DNA of 45,008 nt from Chitinophagaceae bacterium (GCA_016786745.1 JAEUVS010000018.1:1-45008), one strand, 5' to 3'. Positions 25,342 through 33,882 are shown, numbered from the stretch's first letter. The notes: a model not told the origin generated them from the sequence alone. Translations and numbers: made by a program.

Positions 25342-27615
25342 TTACGGCTTGTTCGTTTGCATAAGCTCCTGGATCTTTTTCTTCTTTCCCACAATCCAGA
25401 CATTGTCGCCCCACTCAAAAACTGTCGTTGAATCAGGATTGAGAATCCTGTTGTTATCACGCTCTATTCCTATCACCAAACCTTCGGTACGCTCCCTCAA
25501 TCCAGAGTTCCGGATTGTCAAACCCTTCAAACGATTATGCTCATCCACCACAATCTTTTGCAATGCAATGTCATCAACATTTGCAACAGCTATTCCGCCT
25601 TTTCTCTCTGATTCGAACACAGGTTTAAAATTCAAAAACTGCTCATCAGTAGCAATAACGCCTACCTGGTCAAAAGGTAAAAGAATAGCGTTGCGATCCG
25701 GCGGTTGTATCAATCTCTCACCTCGCTTTATATACACGATATTGATACCATACTTTTCACGCCACTCCAGCTCAAGCAATCTTCGTCCTATATAATCCGC
25801 ATCCAAGGGCACCTCCAGGTCAATAATATGCGCATCCCAGGGCGACAATTGACTTTGCAAATCTGCAGTCTTCCGGTGAACGTTCGCAGAAAGTGTATTG
25901 AATGCCGCCGTTTCCCTCGCATTTAAATTGCGCAGAAACCTGCGTTCAATACGCTGATGAAACGCCTGTATGCGTTTTGTCAAAATGAAGAAGATCACAA
26001 CAATAATCGGTACAGCAATAATAATCGCCAGCTTCGTTTCGAACAACCAGAACACCCAGAACGCGATCAGCGATACACCAATTACCACACGGATGATTTC
26101 TAAAAGAAGGAGCGGACCGCGACTGTATTTTTTATCCAGCCACATTTCTTTATAAGCCATGTTGCCGGGTTGCTTGGCCATCAGCGCCCACAGGAAAGGT
26201 GCGGACAGGGCCAGTGAAACAACTAGTGCGATAATATTTCTGGTGGCTGTATTCTCAATTTCGTTATTCAAAAACGGAATCAAAAAATTTATTGACAACG
26301 CACCGAGTCCCAACAGGATGATACCGTTTATTGCGATTATCGTCAGGTACGACTTTAACACCACCTTCCATTCATGCTCAGCCTGGATGTCCTGCGTACT
26401 CGAAGAATAATTATTTATCCGCTTCACCCAGGTGGCCGGAAGCTTGCGTTCAAGAAAATAGTAAAAGGGCTCTGAAAATTTAATGAGGTAAGGTGTGGTG
26501 AATGTAGTTATAGCCGACGCGCCAACCGCAACGGGAAATAAAAAATCTGAAATAACGCCGAGTGAAAGGCCGAGGGTTGCCACGATAAATGCAAACTCAC
26601 CAATCTGTGCCATACTCATACCCACCTGCACGGACTGTTTGAGCGGCTGGCCCGACAATAACGCTCCTCCTGTAGTGCTGATCATTTTTCCAAACAGCGT
26701 TAGAAGTGTGACACATGCAACAGGCCATCCATATTGTACGATTGCCTGCGGATCAATCATCATACCTACCGAAACAAAAAACACGGCCCCAAACAGATCT
26801 TTAACCGGCTTTATAACGTGCTCAACTTTTTCAGCTGATGTGGTTTCAGCAATAATAGAACCCATAATAAACGCGCCGAGCTCCGCGGAAAAACCTACCT
26901 GCGTAGCGAGAACTACCATGCCAAGGCACAGACCTATGGCAAGAATGAGGAGGGTCTCTTCGTCGATCAGTGTCTTCGCTTTTTTCAACAGCGTAGGCAA
27001 CAGGAAAATGCCCATGATAAACCACAGGGCTAAAAAGAAAAGAAGTTTTAAAATGGTAAAGAGAATTTCCGATCCTGCAAACTGTTTGGAAACGGCGATG
27101 GTAGAGAGCAAAACCATCAGCAGGATCACTACAATGTCTTCAACAACGAGAACGCCAAATACAATACGCGCATATTGTTTTGTTTTAATACCCAGTTCAT
27201 CAAAAGCACGGATGATAATGGTAGTTGAAGAACTTGCCAGCATACCTCCGAGAAACAGGCTGTCCATAGTAGACCAACCCATCCATTTGCCCGTAAAATA
27301 TCCGGCAACAGTTATAAAAGCAATTTCAACAAATGCCGTGATCGATGCTGCACCTCCAACACGCATCAGCTTTTTAAAACTGAATTCCAAACCAAGACTA
27401 AACAGCAAAAAAATAACCCCAATTTCAGCAAGTATACCAACGTTCTCATTGTCTGCGACCGTCGGTAGCAAGTGAAAGTGGGGTCCAACCAAAAAACCGG
27501 CTATAATGTAGCCCAGCACCAATGGCTGTTTAATTTTTCGAAAGACTAAAGTTGTAATAGCGCCAGCCATTAAAATCAACGCGAGATCTCGAATCAAATC
27601 CGGTAAATGCACCAT
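25342..27615 (-). CDS. Monovalent cation:proton antiporter-2 (KefB/RosB-like) with RCK_C domains
   Basis: A 757-residue protein. Residues 1-390 form the CPA2 exchanger core with about 12 helices (VLGYIIAGFLVGP, EIGVIFLLFSLGLEFS, GVLVVEDIVVILLM and AELGAFIMGSIIAET with the exchange-site acidic residues). A second membrane part (about 425-570) follows. The cytoplasmic C-terminus carries two TrkA-C/RCK_C-like domains (about 605-670 and 678-757). No NAD-binding RCK_N is seen. It exchanges K+ or Na+ for protons across the inner membrane; the RCK_C domains suggest ligand gating. A perfect -7 box lies only 4 bp before the ATG (27620-27627), which implies a leaderless message. Confidence 0.93.
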   Translation of the reverse strand: MVHLPDLIRDLALILMAGAITTLVFRKIKQPLVLGYIIAGFLVGPHFHLLPTVADNENVGILAEIGVIFLLFSLGLEFSFKKLMRVGGAASITAFVEIAFITVAGYFTGKWMGWSTMDSLFLGGMLASSSTTIIIRAFDELGIKTKQYARIVFGVLVVEDIVVILLMVLLSTIAVSKQFAGSEILFTILKLLFFLALWFIMGIFLLPTLLKKAKTLIDEETLLILAIGLCLGMVVLATQVGFSAELGAFIMGSIIAETTSAEKVEHVIKPVKDLFGAVFFVSVGMMIDPQAIVQYGWPVACVTLLTLFGKMISTTGGALLSGQPLKQSVQVGMSMAQIGEFAFIVATLGLSLGVISDFLFPVAVGASAITTFTTPYLIKFSEPFYYFLERKLPATWVKRINNYSSSTQDIQAEHEWKVVLKSYLTIIAINGIILLGLGALSINFLIPFLNNEIENTATRNIIALVVSLALSAPFLWALMAKQPGNMAYKEMWLDKKYSRGPLLLLEIIRVVIGVSLIAFWVFWLFETKLAIIIAVPIIVVIFFILTKRIQAFHQRIERRFLRNLNARETAAFNTLSANVHRKTADLQSQLSPWDAHIIDLEVPLDADYIGRRLLELEWREKYGINIVYIKRGERLIQPPDRNAILLPFDQVGVIATDEQFLNFKPVFESERKGGIAVANVDDIALQKIVVDEHNRLKGLTIRNSGLRERTEGLVIGIERDNNRILNPDSTTVFEWGDNVWIVGKKKKIQELMQTNKP

Positions 27616-27619
27616 ACGT

Positions 27620-27627
27620 CAAATATA
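27620..27627 (-). promoter_or_regulatory. -7 box directly before the antiporter start codon
   Basis: On the minus strand TATATTTG is followed by four bases and then the antiporter ATG. Transcription would start at or next to the start codon, so translation is probably leaderless. Confidence 0.55.
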
Positions 27628-27701
27628 GAAAAATTGAGGCACGAACCTGTTGCGGATTTCTCGCTTTTGCTACTACAAAGCATTGTTCTATACGAAACCA
27701 A

Positions 27702-28271
27702 TTACGCCACATTTATGTATGTTCTGAATGCTGGCATTTTACGAACCTCTTTTAATTTCGGACTTACCGGCGAAAGCGATGACAACAGGTTTCTCCATTC
27801 TTTTGCCTGGTGCTCGCGCACCTCGAGTTCAGATGGACTATCCTCGTTTCGATCATAGAATGGTAAATCGAGCGACTTCGCCCCATTCTTATAAGACAGG
27901 TTCAAAGTAATCCTGCCCACTTCACTTTCAGCTACTTTTTTCCGCGAATAGTCATCATCGAACGGTATTGCGTATTCTTTTTTCACTTCATAAGATTTTA
28001 CTTTGGCCAGGTCGATAAAATACCCTTCATGTTTATTATTACTACTCGTAAAGAACAATAGTTGGTTATTTCCTCTGTCGAGGCCAATAACGCTCTTGCC
28101 GACTAACTCCTTTTTCGCAATCGAAAGACCGAATTCCGACACCGCATCCTTGAAGGTGGACAGTATCTTTTTCGAATTAGCCGGCCAGTGCTGGTTTGCG
28201 ATCAATATCACCAGCAGCGAAGCAGATATAACGACCGCCATCGTAAACAGTATTGCAAAAAATGTAGTCAT
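27702..28271 (-). CDS. Membrane-anchored hypothetical protein, paralogue of 33295-33804
   Basis: A 189-residue protein with one N-terminal transmembrane helix (about 3-26) and a soluble domain. The domain opens with FKDAVSEFGLSIAKKE and continues as GLDRGNNQLLFFT, then a strand/turn series (FIDLAKVKSYEVKKEY, RITLNLSYKNG) and a helix at the end (EHQAKEWRNLLSSL). This order of elements and several positions match the protein at 33295-33804, so I treat them as one family. No catalytic motif is visible; the fold resembles a small PH-like or beta-sheet domain, which is speculative. It lies 86 bp upstream of the antiporter gene on the same strand. Confidence 0.75.
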   Translation of the reverse strand: MTTFFAILFTMAVVISASLLVILIANQHWPANSKKILSTFKDAVSEFGLSIAKKELVGKSVIGLDRGNNQLLFFTSSNNKHEGYFIDLAKVKSYEVKKEYAIPFDDDYSRKKVAESEVGRITLNLSYKNGAKSLDLPFYDRNEDSPSELEVREHQAKEWRNLLSSLSPVSPKLKEVRKMPAFRTYINVA

Positions 28272-28349
28272 GATAAATAATTTTTTATGTGATATAATGA
28301 GCTATGATGAAATATTTTTTTATTAAATATTTTTTAGTGTGCATTCATA

Positions 28350-29099
28350 TTATTGGGCCAGGTAACCACCGTCAATGGGATAGTATGCGCCTGTCACAAA
28401 AGACGATTTCGGTGAAGCGAGCCATAGAATCACTTCCGCAACTTCTTCCGACTCACCCAAACGGCCTATAGGGTGCAGGCCCACAAGCGCGTTCAATGCA
28501 TTCGCGTCAAGTGAATTTTCTACGAGTGGTGTTTTAATGTAACCCGGTCCAACTGAGTTAATACGGATTTTTTTATCGGCATACTCGAGTGCCGCACCTT
28601 TTGTTAATCCCACTACGCCGTGTTTAGCTGCAACGTAAGCGGGTGACAACCTGGTACCAACACTGCCAAGAATTGAAGCGACGTTGATGATGCTTCCACC
28701 TTTTTGCAGCATTGCCGGAATCTGGTAACGTAACCCGTAAAACACGCCTGAAAGGTTAATGTCAATTACTTTTTTCCATCCATCGAGCGGATATTCGCCG
28801 GTAAGACCAAGAGGTCCGCCGATTCCTGCGTTATTCACTGCAATGTCAAGGGTGCCGAATTTTTTTATCGCTTCCTTCACCAGTTTTTCGTTGTCTTCGG
28901 GTTTAGAAGAGTCTGCCGCAACAAAAAACGCTGTACCGCCCTTGTCTGTGATTTCTTTCACAACAGCATTTCCATGTTCTGTATTAATGTCTGAGATCAC
29001 TACTTTAGCGCCTTCCTTTGCAAATAATTCAGCTGTTGCTTTTCCAATTCCCGAGCCTGCGCCGGTAATCACTGCAACTTTGTTTTCCAGAAGTTTCAT
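28350..29099 (-). CDS. Short-chain dehydrogenase/reductase (classical SDR)
   Basis: A 249-residue classical SDR: cofactor motif TGAGSGIG (12-19), Asp37 after beta-2 (favours NAD over NADP), NNAG (89-92), Asn114, and the catalytic set Ser142, Tyr155 and Lys159 (YVAAK). It ends with the common FVTGAYYPIDGGYLAQ. It catalyses NAD(P)-dependent oxidation or reduction of an alcohol/ketone in the cytoplasm; the substrate is not predictable. It lies downstream of the F420-reductase-like gene and a possible YceI remnant, and may share their transcript. Confidence 0.95.
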   Translation of the reverse strand: MKLLENKVAVITGAGSGIGKATAELFAKEGAKVVISDINTEHGNAVVKEITDKGGTAFFVAADSSKPEDNEKLVKEAIKKFGTLDIAVNNAGIGGPLGLTGEYPLDGWKKVIDINLSGVFYGLRYQIPAMLQKGGSIINVASILGSVGTRLSPAYVAAKHGVVGLTKGAALEYADKKIRINSVGPGYIKTPLVENSLDANALNALVGLHPIGRLGESEEVAEVILWLASPKSSFVTGAYYPIDGGYLAQ

Positions 29100-29135
29100 A
29101 TGTCCTTATTTTAAAAGTGAATAATTCTTACCGAT

Positions 29136-29189
29136 TTACTTTACAAACTCGCCGTCTGCTTTAATACGTACCTCGTCGCTGATCATCAT
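29136..29189 (-). pseudogene. Possible C-terminal remnant of a YceI-family gene
   Basis: A 17-codon frame whose ATG overlaps the stop of the oxidoreductase (ATGA). It reads MMISDEVRIKADGEFVK. This resembles the last strand of YceI-like lipid-binding proteins, which end in patterns such as VGDEVxxxxDVEAVK. If so, a YceI gene was deleted except for its tail. The match is short and from memory, so this is only a lead; it could also be a chance frame. Confidence 0.3.
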
Positions 29190-29848
29190 TTGTGCAAAAT
29201 TTTCCAACCTGCCAGCCAATTGTAGTTGTATTTCATTCCGAGTTGGATAAGCAGGAACTGCATATTCTCCAATATCCTGCTTACTGGTAATTTACCTGCG
29301 ACGATCGGGTTGAAGCCCACTGTTTTAACCAGTTCCGAAACGGTTTGAAGGGCCTCTTCATCATCACCAGCGATAAATGAATCTACCTGTTTACCGTCGA
29401 TAACGGGCGTTGTAAAATCGGCAGCAAATGTTGTGTTGAATGCCTTAACAACTTTTGAGTTCGGCAACAACTTTTGTAATTCTTCCGCGGCACTGGTATC
29501 CGGGGCGGTCACCAGACCATCATAAGTTGCATTCAATGGGTTGGCAATGCTTACAACAATTTTTTGGTTGGCTACTTCCTTAATCTTTTTTACAACTTCC
29601 TGTTCTGCCCGGAAGGGAACCGCTACAATAATAATGTCAGCTTCCCATGTGGCCTCGCGCGAGCAATCAATTGTTTCCACGTCTGCCGACGGATTGCTTT
29701 TTTTGATGTCCTGTACTGTTGCTTTGAGTTTACCTTGCTCATTTGAACATAACAGTAGCCTGTAGTTTCCCTTCGAAAGGTTCTTTGAAATAGCGGATCC
29801 CATGCTTCCCGACGCCCCGATTACTGCTATTGTTTGTTTTGTCTTCAT
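29186..29848 (-). CDS. F420-reductase-like NAD(P)-binding oxidoreductase
   Basis: I place the start at the ATG at 29848 (220 residues): a perfect -7 box TAACTTTG (29869-29876, minus strand) lies inside any longer version, ruling out the upstream start at 29923. The protein has an N-terminal Rossmann motif (AVIGASGSMGSAI), IIIVAVPF at the fourth strand, VVSIANPLNA, and VVKAFNTTFAADF, all typical of the NADPH:F420-oxidoreductase-like / coenzyme-F420-dependent reductase superfamily. The Bacteroidota members are of unknown substrate. The Crp/Fnr gene lies 115 bp upstream on the same strand and may control it. Confidence 0.85.
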   Translation of the reverse strand: MKTKQTIAVIGASGSMGSAISKNLSKGNYRLLLCSNEQGKLKATVQDIKKSNPSADVETIDCSREATWEADIIIVAVPFRAEQEVVKKIKEVANQKIVVSIANPLNATYDGLVTAPDTSAAEELQKLLPNSKVVKAFNTTFAADFTTPVIDGKQVDSFIAGDDEEALQTVSELVKTVGFNPIVAGKLPVSRILENMQFLLIQLGMKYNYNWLAGWKILHK

Positions 29849-29868
29849 ATTTTTTCTTTTTGATACTG

Positions 29869-29876
29869 CAAAGTTA
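29869..29876 (-). promoter_or_regulatory. -7 box of the F420-reductase-like gene
   Basis: On the minus strand TAACTTTG matches TAnnTTTG perfectly, 20 bp before the chosen ATG. The expected leader is about 14 nt. It fixes the start codon choice. Confidence 0.6.
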
Positions 29877-29962
29877 CCCCGGCAAGGTGCCGTGCTCCAT
29901 TGCGTGTAAGCAAGAAAAGCCATTGATTTTTGTCAACGGATTTTGTTGATTAAAAGAAGTAT

Positions 29963-30544
29963 TTATTTACCGACCGCTATGCGGCGTCTGACCCGGCTAA
30001 GTGTTTCCGGCGTGAGTCCCATGTAAGAAGCGATCATGTGTTGAGGTACACGTTGTGTTATATCCGGGTATTGAGCTTTGAAAGATTCGTATCTTTCTTC
30101 AAGGGGTAGACTGATAATGGAAGATATTCTTTTTTGCAGTGCGATATATGCCCCGGTGATTAATTCCCTGATAAAGGTTTCATAACTGCTGCATTTCTTC
30201 AACAGCTCTTCGTGTGCGGATTTGCTGATAAGTACAAGTTCAGAATGATCTATTGCATCGATATTGGTAGTCGCGGGCTCAGCTGTTAAAAAGCTGTACA
30301 GGTCGGAGATGAACCATCCTTCTATTGCAAATTGTATGATATGTTCAGCGCCACTTTCGTCAACAGTGTACGATCTCAGTGCGCCCTTTTCAACGAATGC
30401 AATTGTTTTACAAACATCTCCTTCCTGCAATAAGTATTGTTTTTTGCGCAACTTTTTAACCGCCAGATTTTTCTGGATCATTGCCTGTTGCTCTTCACTC
30501 AGCGGCACTTTGCTCCGGAAATTCTGAAAGTACAATTCGTACAT
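29963..30544 (-). CDS. Crp/Fnr-family transcription regulator
   Basis: A 193-residue regulator: cyclic-nucleotide-binding-like beta-barrel at about 25-110 (YLLQEGDVCKTIAFVEKGALRSY, then FAIEGWFISDLYSFL), dimer helix at about 110-145, and a short winged helix at about 165-190 (MIASYMGLTPETLSRVRRRI). It lacks the Fnr cysteine cluster. Such short Bacteroidota members are often next to the redox genes they control. The next gene on the strand is the F420-reductase-like oxidoreductase, so that gene and the dehydrogenase beyond are possible targets. Confidence 0.92.
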   Translation of the reverse strand: MYELYFQNFRSKVPLSEEQQAMIQKNLAVKKLRKKQYLLQEGDVCKTIAFVEKGALRSYTVDESGAEHIIQFAIEGWFISDLYSFLTAEPATTNIDAIDHSELVLISKSAHEELLKKCSSYETFIRELITGAYIALQKRISSIISLPLEERYESFKAQYPDITQRVPQHMIASYMGLTPETLSRVRRRIAVGK

Positions 30545-30559
30545 GGCGCCGGGGTTAAA

Positions 30560-30868
30560 CTAATTTCGCGGTTGCAGTTTTTCCAACATTTCGTCCGTTA
30601 TCGGGTCGCTGTAAACGCCATACGCATTCACGAGAACGCCTTTTATGTTGTGATGGTCGGAGGAAATTGCATATAATATGGCTGAATCGGAGGGATTGCT
30701 TTCTCCTTCAAAACGATAATAGCTGTCAATCTTAAATTCATCAGCAAATAATTTGAACTGGCCCTGGCGACACTCGAGGCAATTCTGTTGAAGATTGAAG
30801 TCTTCCGTATATCCCTGTTTGCGCAGCTCATTAATTGTTTCCGAAAGTGTGTTGTATCGTTTCATCAT
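30560..30868 (-). CDS. Conserved Bacteroidota protein of about 100 residues (often mislabelled PRPP synthetase)
   Basis: A 102-residue soluble protein with the family features TLSETINELRKQGYTEDFNL, CLEC (a Cys-x2-Cys pair near 34-37), DEFKIDSYYRFEGESNPSDSAILYAI and a C-terminal GVLVNAYGVYSD. In databases this family is often named phosphoribosylpyrophosphate synthetase, but no PRPP-binding loop is present and it is far too short, so I would not keep that name. The two cysteines could bind metal or form a redox pair. It is 15 bp upstream of the Crp/Fnr gene on the same strand, so the two probably form one operon. Confidence 0.8.
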   Translation of the reverse strand: MMKRYNTLSETINELRKQGYTEDFNLQQNCLECRQGQFKLFADEFKIDSYYRFEGESNPSDSAILYAISSDHHNIKGVLVNAYGVYSDPITDEMLEKLQPRN

Positions 30869-30952
30869 CTCAATTATTTATCTTTTTACGGAATGTGTAT
30901 ATAAGGTAGGTATTAAATCTTTTGATACCGCTGCCTTCCCGAAAATTATTCG

Positions 30953-30960
30953 TATATTTG
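30953..30960 (+). promoter_or_regulatory. -7 box of the small RNA candidate
   Basis: TATATTTG matches TAnnTTTG perfectly. It places a transcription start at about 30965-30970, directly before the long hairpin described in the next entry. Confidence 0.6.
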
Positions 30961-30966
30961 CAACAT

Positions 30967-31154
30967 GACAGGCAAAAATTTCCATCTTAACAAATATTTT
31001 TCTCCCAAAATTTCTACTGGGACAGAGAATTTTTGTGCCTGCAATTTCGCGGGGTTCATCGATAACATGAACTTCTTTCCTACATATAAGGACTTTCATA
31101 GTTAATCCCCGGTCTTAACTTATAAAAAAAGAGGCCGGGGTTCGGCCTCTTTTT
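30967..31154 (+). ncRNA. Candidate structured small RNA of about 190 nt
   Basis: The segment runs from a perfect -7 box to a strong terminator and holds several pairings: CAGGCAAAAATT (30969-30980) with AATTTTTGTGCCTG (31028-31041, 2-base bulge), an inner TCCCA/TGGGA, GTTCAT/ATGAAC (31054-31072) closed by CGGGG/CCCCG (31050-31054 and 31107-31111). So much pairing suits a structured RNA. A 46-codon frame starts at ATG 30965 (MTGKNFHLNKYF...), four bases after the -7 box, so a leaderless small protein is the alternative. It is not a 6S, SRP or tmRNA fold as far as I can see. Confidence 0.5.
31127..31154 (+). terminator. Intrinsic terminator of the small RNA candidate
   Basis: AAAAGAGGCCG pairs with CGGCCTCTTTT around a short loop, with a T-run. 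The next gene (glutamate-synthase-like) starts 138 bp further, so the RNA is a separate transcript unless the terminator is conditional. Confidence 0.9.
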
Positions 31155-31291
31155 GTTAATGGCTACCGGTGTTTCGGTTGCAGCAGGTGATATTTTACCA
31201 TTTCGGGTTTTTATTCAGGGCAAAGAGAAGGTCGTTTTCCATTCTACAAGAGTGTTTTAAAAATTTAAAGACAAAATTTAAAGACATTATC

Positions 31292-32851
31292 ATGCAGAAT
31301 AAACATCCTTTTTCAATAAGTGGTGGTATCGTTCTTCTGATCGTCCTTATTAACATAATTATCGTACGGCAGGCTTACACCGGCAATGAAAATTTGTATT
31401 GGTTCCTGCCGTTTACCGGAGCGCTGTTAATACTGTCCATCTACAACATACTGCAGAAAAAGCACGCGATTCTAAAAAACTTTCCGGTAATCGGCTACCT
31501 GCGCTATTTGTTTGAATGGATACGGCCGGAAATGCGTCAATACTTTTTTGAGTCCGACCTGGATGGAAAACCGTTCAGCAGGCGACAGCGGTCGCTCGTG
31601 TATCAAAGAGCAAAAAATGTAAAAGAAACCGTGGCATTTGGTATTCAGGCAAATCCGAACGCGCCAGGTTTCGAATGGGCGGCGCACTCTGTGTATCCTT
31701 CAAAATTGCAGAAAGACGACTTGCGTGTGTGGATCGGCAACCATTTATGCGCGCGGCCATATCATGCGAGTGTTTATAACATCGGGGCTATGAGTTATGG
31801 TGCACTGAGTAAAACGGCGATTATTGCGCTCAACGAAGGTGCACGGCTGGGAGGATTTGCGCATAACACCGGCGAAGGCGGTATCAGTGAATACCATCTT
31901 GGTGGTGGCGATCTGATCTGGCAGATTGGAACCGGATATTTCGGTTGCCGGAACGTTAATGGCAGGTTTAATCCCATTGCATTCAGGAAAAACGCGATCA
32001 GGCCGGAAGTAAAAATGATTGAATTGAAGTTGTCGCAAGGTGCGAAGCCTGGTCATGGGGGTATTTTGCCAGCGGCAAAAAACACAGCTGAGATCGCGGA
32101 AATAAGGCATGTTGAACCGGGAACCACGATCTATTCACCTCCAAATCACAGTGAGTTTGATTCACCGGAAGGATTGGTGCGCTTCCTCGACCTGTTAAGA
32201 GAATTGTCTGACGGGAAACCTGTTGGATTTAAAATCTGTATTGGTGATAAGCAGGAGTTTATAGATATATGCCGCGCTATAAATTCAACGCGTTGCATCC
32301 CGGATTTTATTTCGGTTGATGGTGGAGAGGGTGGTACAGGCGCTGCGCCGCTCGAATTTACGGATCACGTTGGTATGCCCTTGTATGAAGCGTTGGCTTT
32401 TGTGAAGAAAACATTAGAAGAAAACAAGCTGTCGCAGCATATCAAAATCATTGCCGCGGGGAAGATTATTTCCGGATTTGATGTGTTGAAAGCATTGTCG
32501 CTCGGTGCTTCTGCGTGTTACAGTGCGCGCGGGTTCATGTTCGCGCTGGGTTGTATACAGGCGCTTATTTGTGATAGTGGAAGATGCCCGGTTGGTGTTG
32601 CTACCCAGGATCCCCGCTTATACAAAGGTTTGGATCCGTTTGATAAAGGCGTGAGAGTTTTCAATTTTCACGCTAATACGATAAAGGCGACGAAAGAAAT
32701 GATGGAAGCCTGCGGATTTGATGATGTAGAAAAAATACAGCCATCGAAATTTTTTCGCAGAATAGATCAACAAACGAGCCTGAGTTTTGACGAGATATAT
32801 TTTAAACCTGGGGGTGTGTCAAAAAAGCTGAATAAATACTTGTTAAATTAA
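31292..32851 (+). CDS. Membrane-anchored FMN-binding glutamate-synthase-like protein
   Basis: The start is the ATG at 31292 (519 residues); an upstream in-frame start at 31169 would add 41 residues unlike the family. Two transmembrane helices lie at about 10-28 and 36-54. The rest is the FMN barrel of the glutamate synthase large subunit: GAMSYGALSKTAIIALNEGA, HNTGEGGISEYH, KPGHGGILPAAKNTAEIAE, SVDGGEGGTGAAP, and the [3Fe-4S] cysteines in CIQALICDSGRC (C-x5-C-x4-C) before PVGVATQ. The glutaminase domain is absent. Members are widespread but have no proven substrate. A Gre/Rnk-like gene follows 12 bp downstream. Confidence 0.92.
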   Translation: MQNKHPFSISGGIVLLIVLINIIIVRQAYTGNENLYWFLPFTGALLILSIYNILQKKHAILKNFPVIGYLRYLFEWIRPEMRQYFFESDLDGKPFSRRQRSLVYQRAKNVKETVAFGIQANPNAPGFEWAAHSVYPSKLQKDDLRVWIGNHLCARPYHASVYNIGAMSYGALSKTAIIALNEGARLGGFAHNTGEGGISEYHLGGGDLIWQIGTGYFGCRNVNGRFNPIAFRKNAIRPEVKMIELKLSQGAKPGHGGILPAAKNTAEIAEIRHVEPGTTIYSPPNHSEFDSPEGLVRFLDLLRELSDGKPVGFKICIGDKQEFIDICRAINSTRCIPDFISVDGGEGGTGAAPLEFTDHVGMPLYEALAFVKKTLEENKLSQHIKIIAAGKIISGFDVLKALSLGASACYSARGFMFALGCIQALICDSGRCPVGVATQDPRLYKGLDPFDKGVRVFNFHANTIKATKEMMEACGFDDVEKIQPSKFFRRIDQQTSLSFDEIYFKPGGVSKKLNKYLLN

Positions 32852-32863
32852 AAACTACCGATC

Positions 32864-33262
32864 ATGATAAAAGTAAAAAACGAACTGGTGCTCAGAACCG
32901 ACGACTACAAACTTCTTGTGTCCTATCTGAATGGAACAAATTCAAAGGCAATGTTCGACCAGCGCAATGCTGATGCGTTGCATAGCGAGCTAAAAAAGGC
33001 AAAGCTGGTGGACAAGAATGATTTTCCTGCCGATACTGTCAGGATAAATTCTACTGTCTGGGTGAAATCGAAGGAGAAGGACGAAGTGATGCAGTTTATG
33101 CTTGTAACGCCTGATAAGGCTAATGTAAAGGAAGGTAAAATATCAGTTATGGCTCCGATTGGTACTGCCCTGATAGGTTTCAAAAAAGGCCAACAGGTGA
33201 AATGGAGAGTTCCTGCCGGTGAACGGACGTTCACCATCCTGGAAGTGATTAACGGGGATTAA
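32864..33262 (+). CDS. Rnk/GreA-GreB C-terminal-domain protein
   Basis: A 132-residue protein. The N-terminal half is a helical segment (about 1-50), the C-terminal half (about 60-130) the FKBP-like domain of Gre factors and Rnk with the signature MAPIGTALIGFKKGQQVKWRVPAGERTFTILEV. It lacks the long acidic-tipped coiled coil of true GreA, so transcript cleavage is unlikely; Rnk-type binding to RNA polymerase without cleavage is the better fit. It lies 12 bp after the glutamate-synthase-like gene, so the two are likely co-transcribed. Confidence 0.88.
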   Translation: MIKVKNELVLRTDDYKLLVSYLNGTNSKAMFDQRNADALHSELKKAKLVDKNDFPADTVRINSTVWVKSKEKDEVMQFMLVTPDKANVKEGKISVMAPIGTALIGFKKGQQVKWRVPAGERTFTILEVINGD

Positions 33263-33294
33263 CCCATTTGTTAAAAGTAAAAAAAAATGATGAT

Positions 33295-33804
33295 ATGGAC
33301 ATGTTTTTGATCGTTCTCGTGTTATTGGTGCCGATCCCTTTGTACATGGCCTATTACTTTCTTTTTGTAAAGAAGTCCAACGACAAGGGAGTTCTGGAGG
33401 TAGAGACTGCTTTTAAAAGAGTAATTAAAAGAAATAAGCTGACTATTTCGGAGATGAACAAATTCGCCGACCGGCTGATTGCTATCGACCGGAAGACGGG
33501 CAGGCTTATTTTGATTGTATACAGGAATGGTATTACCTGGGAGAAATGCATAAATGTGGAAGAGATAATGCGTTGTAAAATCAACAATATTGTTGATCAT
33601 TCGACGGGTTATATCAAAGAGGTGAATATGGAGCTGAGGTTGCAGAATGTTGAAGACCACATCAGGTTTACATTTTTTGATGATGCGGTTGATAACTTAA
33701 GCGATCTTGGCCGCAGAATAAAGCAGTCGAAGTACTGGCAAAAGAAAATTGAATATTATGTTGGGGTGCCTGTAACAAACTACCGCCTCGACCATATATT
33801 TTGA
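33295..33804 (+). CDS. Membrane-anchored hypothetical protein, paralogue of 27702-28271
   Basis: I use the ATG at 33295 (169 residues); a TTG at 33268 would add nine hydrophilic residues before the membrane helix. One helix (about 3-24) is followed by a soluble domain with FKRVIKRNKLTISE, AIDRKTGRLILIVYRNG, INVEEIMRCKINN and a strand pair ending in RFTFFDDAV, then a helix (LGRRIKQSKYWQKKI). The order and several residues match 27702-28271. The gene closes the transcript of the glutamate-synthase-like and Gre/Rnk genes and is followed by a strong terminator. Function is unknown. Confidence 0.75.
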   Translation: MDMFLIVLVLLVPIPLYMAYYFLFVKKSNDKGVLEVETAFKRVIKRNKLTISEMNKFADRLIAIDRKTGRLILIVYRNGITWEKCINVEEIMRCKINNIVDHSTGYIKEVNMELRLQNVEDHIRFTFFDDAVDNLSDLGRRIKQSKYWQKKIEYYVGVPVTNYRLDHIF

Positions 33805-33830
33805 CTTTGATGTTGTGTTTTTGAGTTGTT

Positions 33831-33863
33831 AAGCACTTACATGAAAATGTAGGTGCTTTTTTT
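33831..33863 (+). terminator. Intrinsic terminator
   Basis: AAGCACTTACAT pairs with ATGTAGGTGCTT (one G-T pair) around GAAA, followed by a T-run. It ends the 31292-33804 transcript. Confidence 0.93.
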
Positions 33864-33882
33864 ATGTGCATGCGCGAGTTGG

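Noticed and set aside
26495..27475. Long open frame of 326 codons opposite the antiporter gene
   Set aside because: It is antisense to a well-conserved transporter and has the Ile/Thr/Pro/Ser-rich make-up expected from reading hydrophobic codons backwards.
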